Shown here piece by piece: positions 14,456 through 16,169 of a DNA stretch of 16,169 nucleotides. The DNA lies in contig CANQFO010000020.1 of the NCBI GenBank assembly GCA_947599755.1, positions 1 to 16,169 of the forward strand, in the 5' to 3' direction. Numbering within the stretch: the first letter of the stretch is position 1; each line of letters begins with the position of its first letter. The DNA is from an uncultured Bacilli bacterium (lineage in GTDB: Bacteria > Bacillota_I > Bacilli_A > RF39 > UBA660). The position numbers and the translations under genes were made by a program. Under the pieces are notes generated by a model. That model had not been told where the DNA came from, made no database searches, and saw only the letters and a list, made by a program, of their open reading frames with translations.

Positions 14456-15331
14456 ATGATTCAAGATAAAATGCATTTAGTCAACAAAATATTTAATAAT
14501 GAAACAATTAGAACTGTTTGGGATAAGGAACAAGAAAAATATTTTATAAGTGTTGTCGACATAGTTGGTGTTGTTTCAGAAAGTGATAATCCGAGAAATT
14601 ATTGGAAAGTTTTAAAACATAGACTAAAACAGGAGGGAAATGAGTCGGTTACAAATTGTAACCAACTGAAATTGAAAGCTTCTGATGGCAAATATTATAA
14701 TACTGATATTGTTGATATTGAAGGAATGTTTAGAATCATTGAATCAATTCCTAGTAAGAATGCAGAACCTATAAAACAATGGTTAGCAAAATTAGGCAGC
14801 GAGAGAATAGATGAAACATTTGACCCATCAATAGCAGCTCAAAGAGCGATAGATTTGTATAGGGCTAAAGGCTATGATAAAAAATGGATCGCCAAAAGAA
14901 TTAAAGGTGTTTAGGATAGAAAACAACTAACTGATGTGTGGCAAGATGGAGGAATAACTGGAAATAAAGAATATGCTATTCTAACTAATGAAATTTACAA
15001 AGAATGGTCTGGAGTGAAAGCAAGTGAATATAAAGCATTTAAAGGGCTTCGTAAAGAATCTTTGAGAGATAATATGACAGATGTAGAAGTTCTTTTAACA
15101 GATTTAGGTGAAATAGCAACAAGAGAACTTGCTAGAAAGCATAAACCTTATGGAATAGATGAAAATAAAAAAATAGCGAAAATGGGTGGTAATACAGCTA
15201 AAGTTGCAAGAGTTGATCTTGAAAGGAAATTAGGCGAGAGGGTTATAACAAGTAATAATGCTTTAAACTATAAATATATCGATGAAAAAATAGAAATAGA
15301 TAATAAAAAACAAGATACCATATATAAATAA
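14456..15331 (+). pseudogene. BRO-type DNA-binding protein gene with one in-frame amber stop
   Basis: Read through one TAG (14912-14914), this is a single 291-residue frame. An N-terminal BRO/antirepressor-type domain has FNNETIRTVWDKEQEKYFIS, VVDIVGVVSESDNPRNYWKV and MFRIIESIPSKNAEPIKQWL. The second part starts at a nominal GTG 14936 and holds KEYAILTNEIYKEWSG and LTDLGEIATRELARKHKP. The frame is unbroken across the stop (WIAKRIKGV, amber, DRKQLTDVWQDGGI), and a sense codon one base away (TTG, for instance) would mend it. The 152-residue front may still fold, and it has the excellent site AAAGGAGG 5 bases before ATG 14456. TAG is used as a true stop elsewhere (cdaR, DUF378), so recoding is unlikely. 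The family is common in phages and integrative elements. Confidence 0.72.
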
Positions 15332-15366
15332 TGAAAAAGTTTAATACTTTGGTGAGTTATAGTACT

Positions 15367-15371
15367 TACAC
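15367..15371 (+). repeat. Right attachment core (attR), TACAC
   Basis: This second copy of TACAC is followed immediately by the continuation of the lipoprotein gene (CTTCTTTGAATAAG). The bases before it differ from those before the left copy, which fixes the core at 5 bp. A small inverted repeat AAAGT/ACTTT (15336-15350) lies just inside the element. Confidence 0.75.
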
Positions 15372-16090
15372 CTTCTTTGAATAAGAGTTTTAAGTTTCAA
15401 AGTGATTGGCCTTATAGTAATTCTCAGATTTATTTATTGCATGCTTTGATGAATGATATTCAGAATGATTCTTCTCGTCAGTTTGAAAGTAAGAAAAATT
15501 CTTATGTATTTACTACTAAAGTAAATTATCCTAATAATCGAAATTTTGTGAAACAAAAGATTGAATTGAATAAGAAGTTGGATATTCAAACAGTTAAAGT
15601 TTATGATTCTTCTAATGTGATTTGTATGACAATGAGTTTTCATGATATTGATTATTCTCCTACGTTTAAGAAAAATTATTTTGATTTGGATACTATAATG
15701 AAAACTTATTCTGTTTCTTCTGATACGGTTATTGAAACTAGTAGTTTAGATGAATCTATTTATCCACTTGTTATTCCTCAAGGTACTAAACTTTCTAGTG
15801 AGGAGAAGGTTAAGAAGGATGTTGGAGAGAGAATTATTATGACTTTTGAAGGAGATAAACCATTTTTACTTGTTGAAGAGACTGCTAATATTTCTTCTGA
15901 GTTTACGATTATTCCTACTTATGGTGAACCTTATCGGTTGATGGATACTTTAGGAGTAATGACTGATAATTCTCTATCTTGGACTAGTAATGGGATTGAA
16001 TATTATTTAGTTAGTGATGTGCTTAGTCAGGATGAATTGGTAGAAGTTGCTCAATCTATTAATGTTATTCCTACGATGAATCTTAAATAA
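15372..16090 (+). pseudogene. ydcC: 3' part of interrupted YdcC-family lipoprotein gene
   Basis: This part holds about 239 codons, beginning with the second half of the family's most conserved stretch: TPSLNKSFKFQSDWPYSNSQ once the core is joined, then IYLLHALMNDIQND, YVFTTKVNYPNNRNF, VKQKIELNK and YFDLDTIMKT. The fragment has no start signal of its own; a TTG at 15377 lacks a ribosome-binding site, and nothing inside the element directs translation into it. With 7963-8251 it makes 335 residues, close to the usual length of YdcC relatives. There is no frameshift or stop in it, which suggests recent interruption or continued selection because the gene is sometimes restored. A terminator follows. 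Codon style returns to the T-rich host type exactly at this junction. Confidence 0.78.
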
Positions 16091-16127
16091 AGATTTGAGT
16101 TTAGGTAAAAAAAAACACTTGGCATAA

Positions 16128-16164
16128 AAAAAGATGAAAATGTGGAAAACTTTTTCATCTTTTT
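16128..16164 (+). terminator. Terminator of the interrupted lipoprotein gene
   Basis: Long stem AAAAAGATGAAAA (16128-16140) / TTTTCATCTTTTT (16152-16164) with an 11-base loop. It is symmetric enough to work in both directions and lies 38 bases after the stop codon. Confidence 0.8.
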
Positions 16165-16169
16165 GTAAC

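Larger units (their letters stand above)
8252..15371. mobile_element. 7.1-kb serine-recombinase element carrying a sortase and its substrates
   Basis: The element is defined by precise interruption of the YdcC-type gene. Removing 7,120 bases between the two TACAC copies joins codon TAT-ACA to CCT-TCT-TTG-AAT-AAG and gives one 335-codon frame. It carries a large serine recombinase, a 51-codon gene before it, a class B-type sortase, two secreted proteins with sorting signals, and decayed relaxase, KilA-N and BRO-type genes. The coding style changes inside it: from about 9440-10640 and 12600-15340 the plus strand is A-rich (AGA, ATA, TTA, AAA), while flanking plus-strand genes are G/T-rich (CGT, GTT, TCT). 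With the relaxase decayed, spread by conjugation would need help from elsewhere. Excision by its own recombinase seems possible. Confidence 0.82.

Noticed and set aside
14912..14914. TAG recoded as an amino acid
   Set aside because: TAG ends intact genes in the window (cdaR, DUF378, the first CotF-like gene) with terminators right after, so it is a real stop.
14936..15331. Independent 131-residue gene starting at GTG
   Set aside because: It is in the same frame as the preceding BRO-type gene, separated by one TAG, with no ribosome-binding site.
8252..15371. CRISPR array, tRNA gene or insertion-sequence terminal repeats
   Set aside because: I saw no regularly spaced repeats, cloverleaf, DDE transposase or long terminal inverted repeats. 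Integration into a protein gene with a 5-bp core fits a serine recombinase instead.
15377..16090. Independent 237-residue gene starting at TTG
   Set aside because: No ribosome-binding site; the frame continues upstream into conserved family residues (ACA-CCT-TCT) that match the end of the 7963 fragment. It is the back half of that gene.

Overview
The window is very AT-rich DNA from a low-GC member of the Bacillota. Support comes from strong Shine-Dalgarno sites (AGGAGG variants), sigma-A-like promoters, a class B-type sortase, a YbbR/DisA_N c-di-AMP module, CotF-like proteins and a YdcC/GerS-type lipoprotein gene. The last two point to a spore-forming lineage or one descended from spore formers. 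The standard bacterial code fits: TAA, TAG and TGA all end genes and tryptophan is TGG. I cannot name the species; an uncultured gut Bacilli-type Firmicute is a guess.

Layout. 1-1341: two paralogous secreted or anchored proteins of the TasA/SipW-signal type. 1402-3264: a polytopic membrane protein, probably a GT-C glycosyltransferase. 3273-3524 (minus): a small XRE regulator, divergent across an operator-like spacer from two overlapping genes for CotF-like helical proteins (3664-4210). 4315-5579: a membrane-anchored NlpC/P60 cell-wall hydrolase and a DUF378 membrane protein. 5719-7888: cdaA and cdaR, the membrane diadenylate cyclase and its regulator, behind a good extended -10 promoter.

The central feature is a 7,120-bp mobile element (8252-15371) inserted in the gene that follows cdaR. 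That gene encodes a YdcC-family (LolA/GerS-like) sporulation-type lipoprotein. Its 5' part (7963-8251) and 3' part (15372-16090) lie on either side of the element. The junctions share the 5-bp core TACAC, and joining across one core copy restores a single 335-codon reading frame through a conserved family motif. A 530-residue large serine recombinase (12811-14403), preceded by an overlooked 51-codon gene, is the obvious integrase. The cargo is a class B-type sortase (8531-9379, minus) and two secreted proteins with near-identical NP(N/D)TSD cell-wall sorting signals (10691-11473, 11520-12506). It looks like a self-contained surface-display module. The rest is decayed: the tail of a Mob/Pre-type relaxase, a multiply frameshifted KilA-N gene, and a BRO-type gene with one in-frame amber codon.

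The genes outside the element largely serve the cell envelope: matrix-like proteins, a glycosyltransferase, a wall hydrolase and c-di-AMP signalling linked to wall homeostasis. The element adds new wall-anchored proteins while cutting a lipoprotein gene. It may be a simple disruption or a reversible, excisable intervening element of the skin type. The sequence alone cannot decide.
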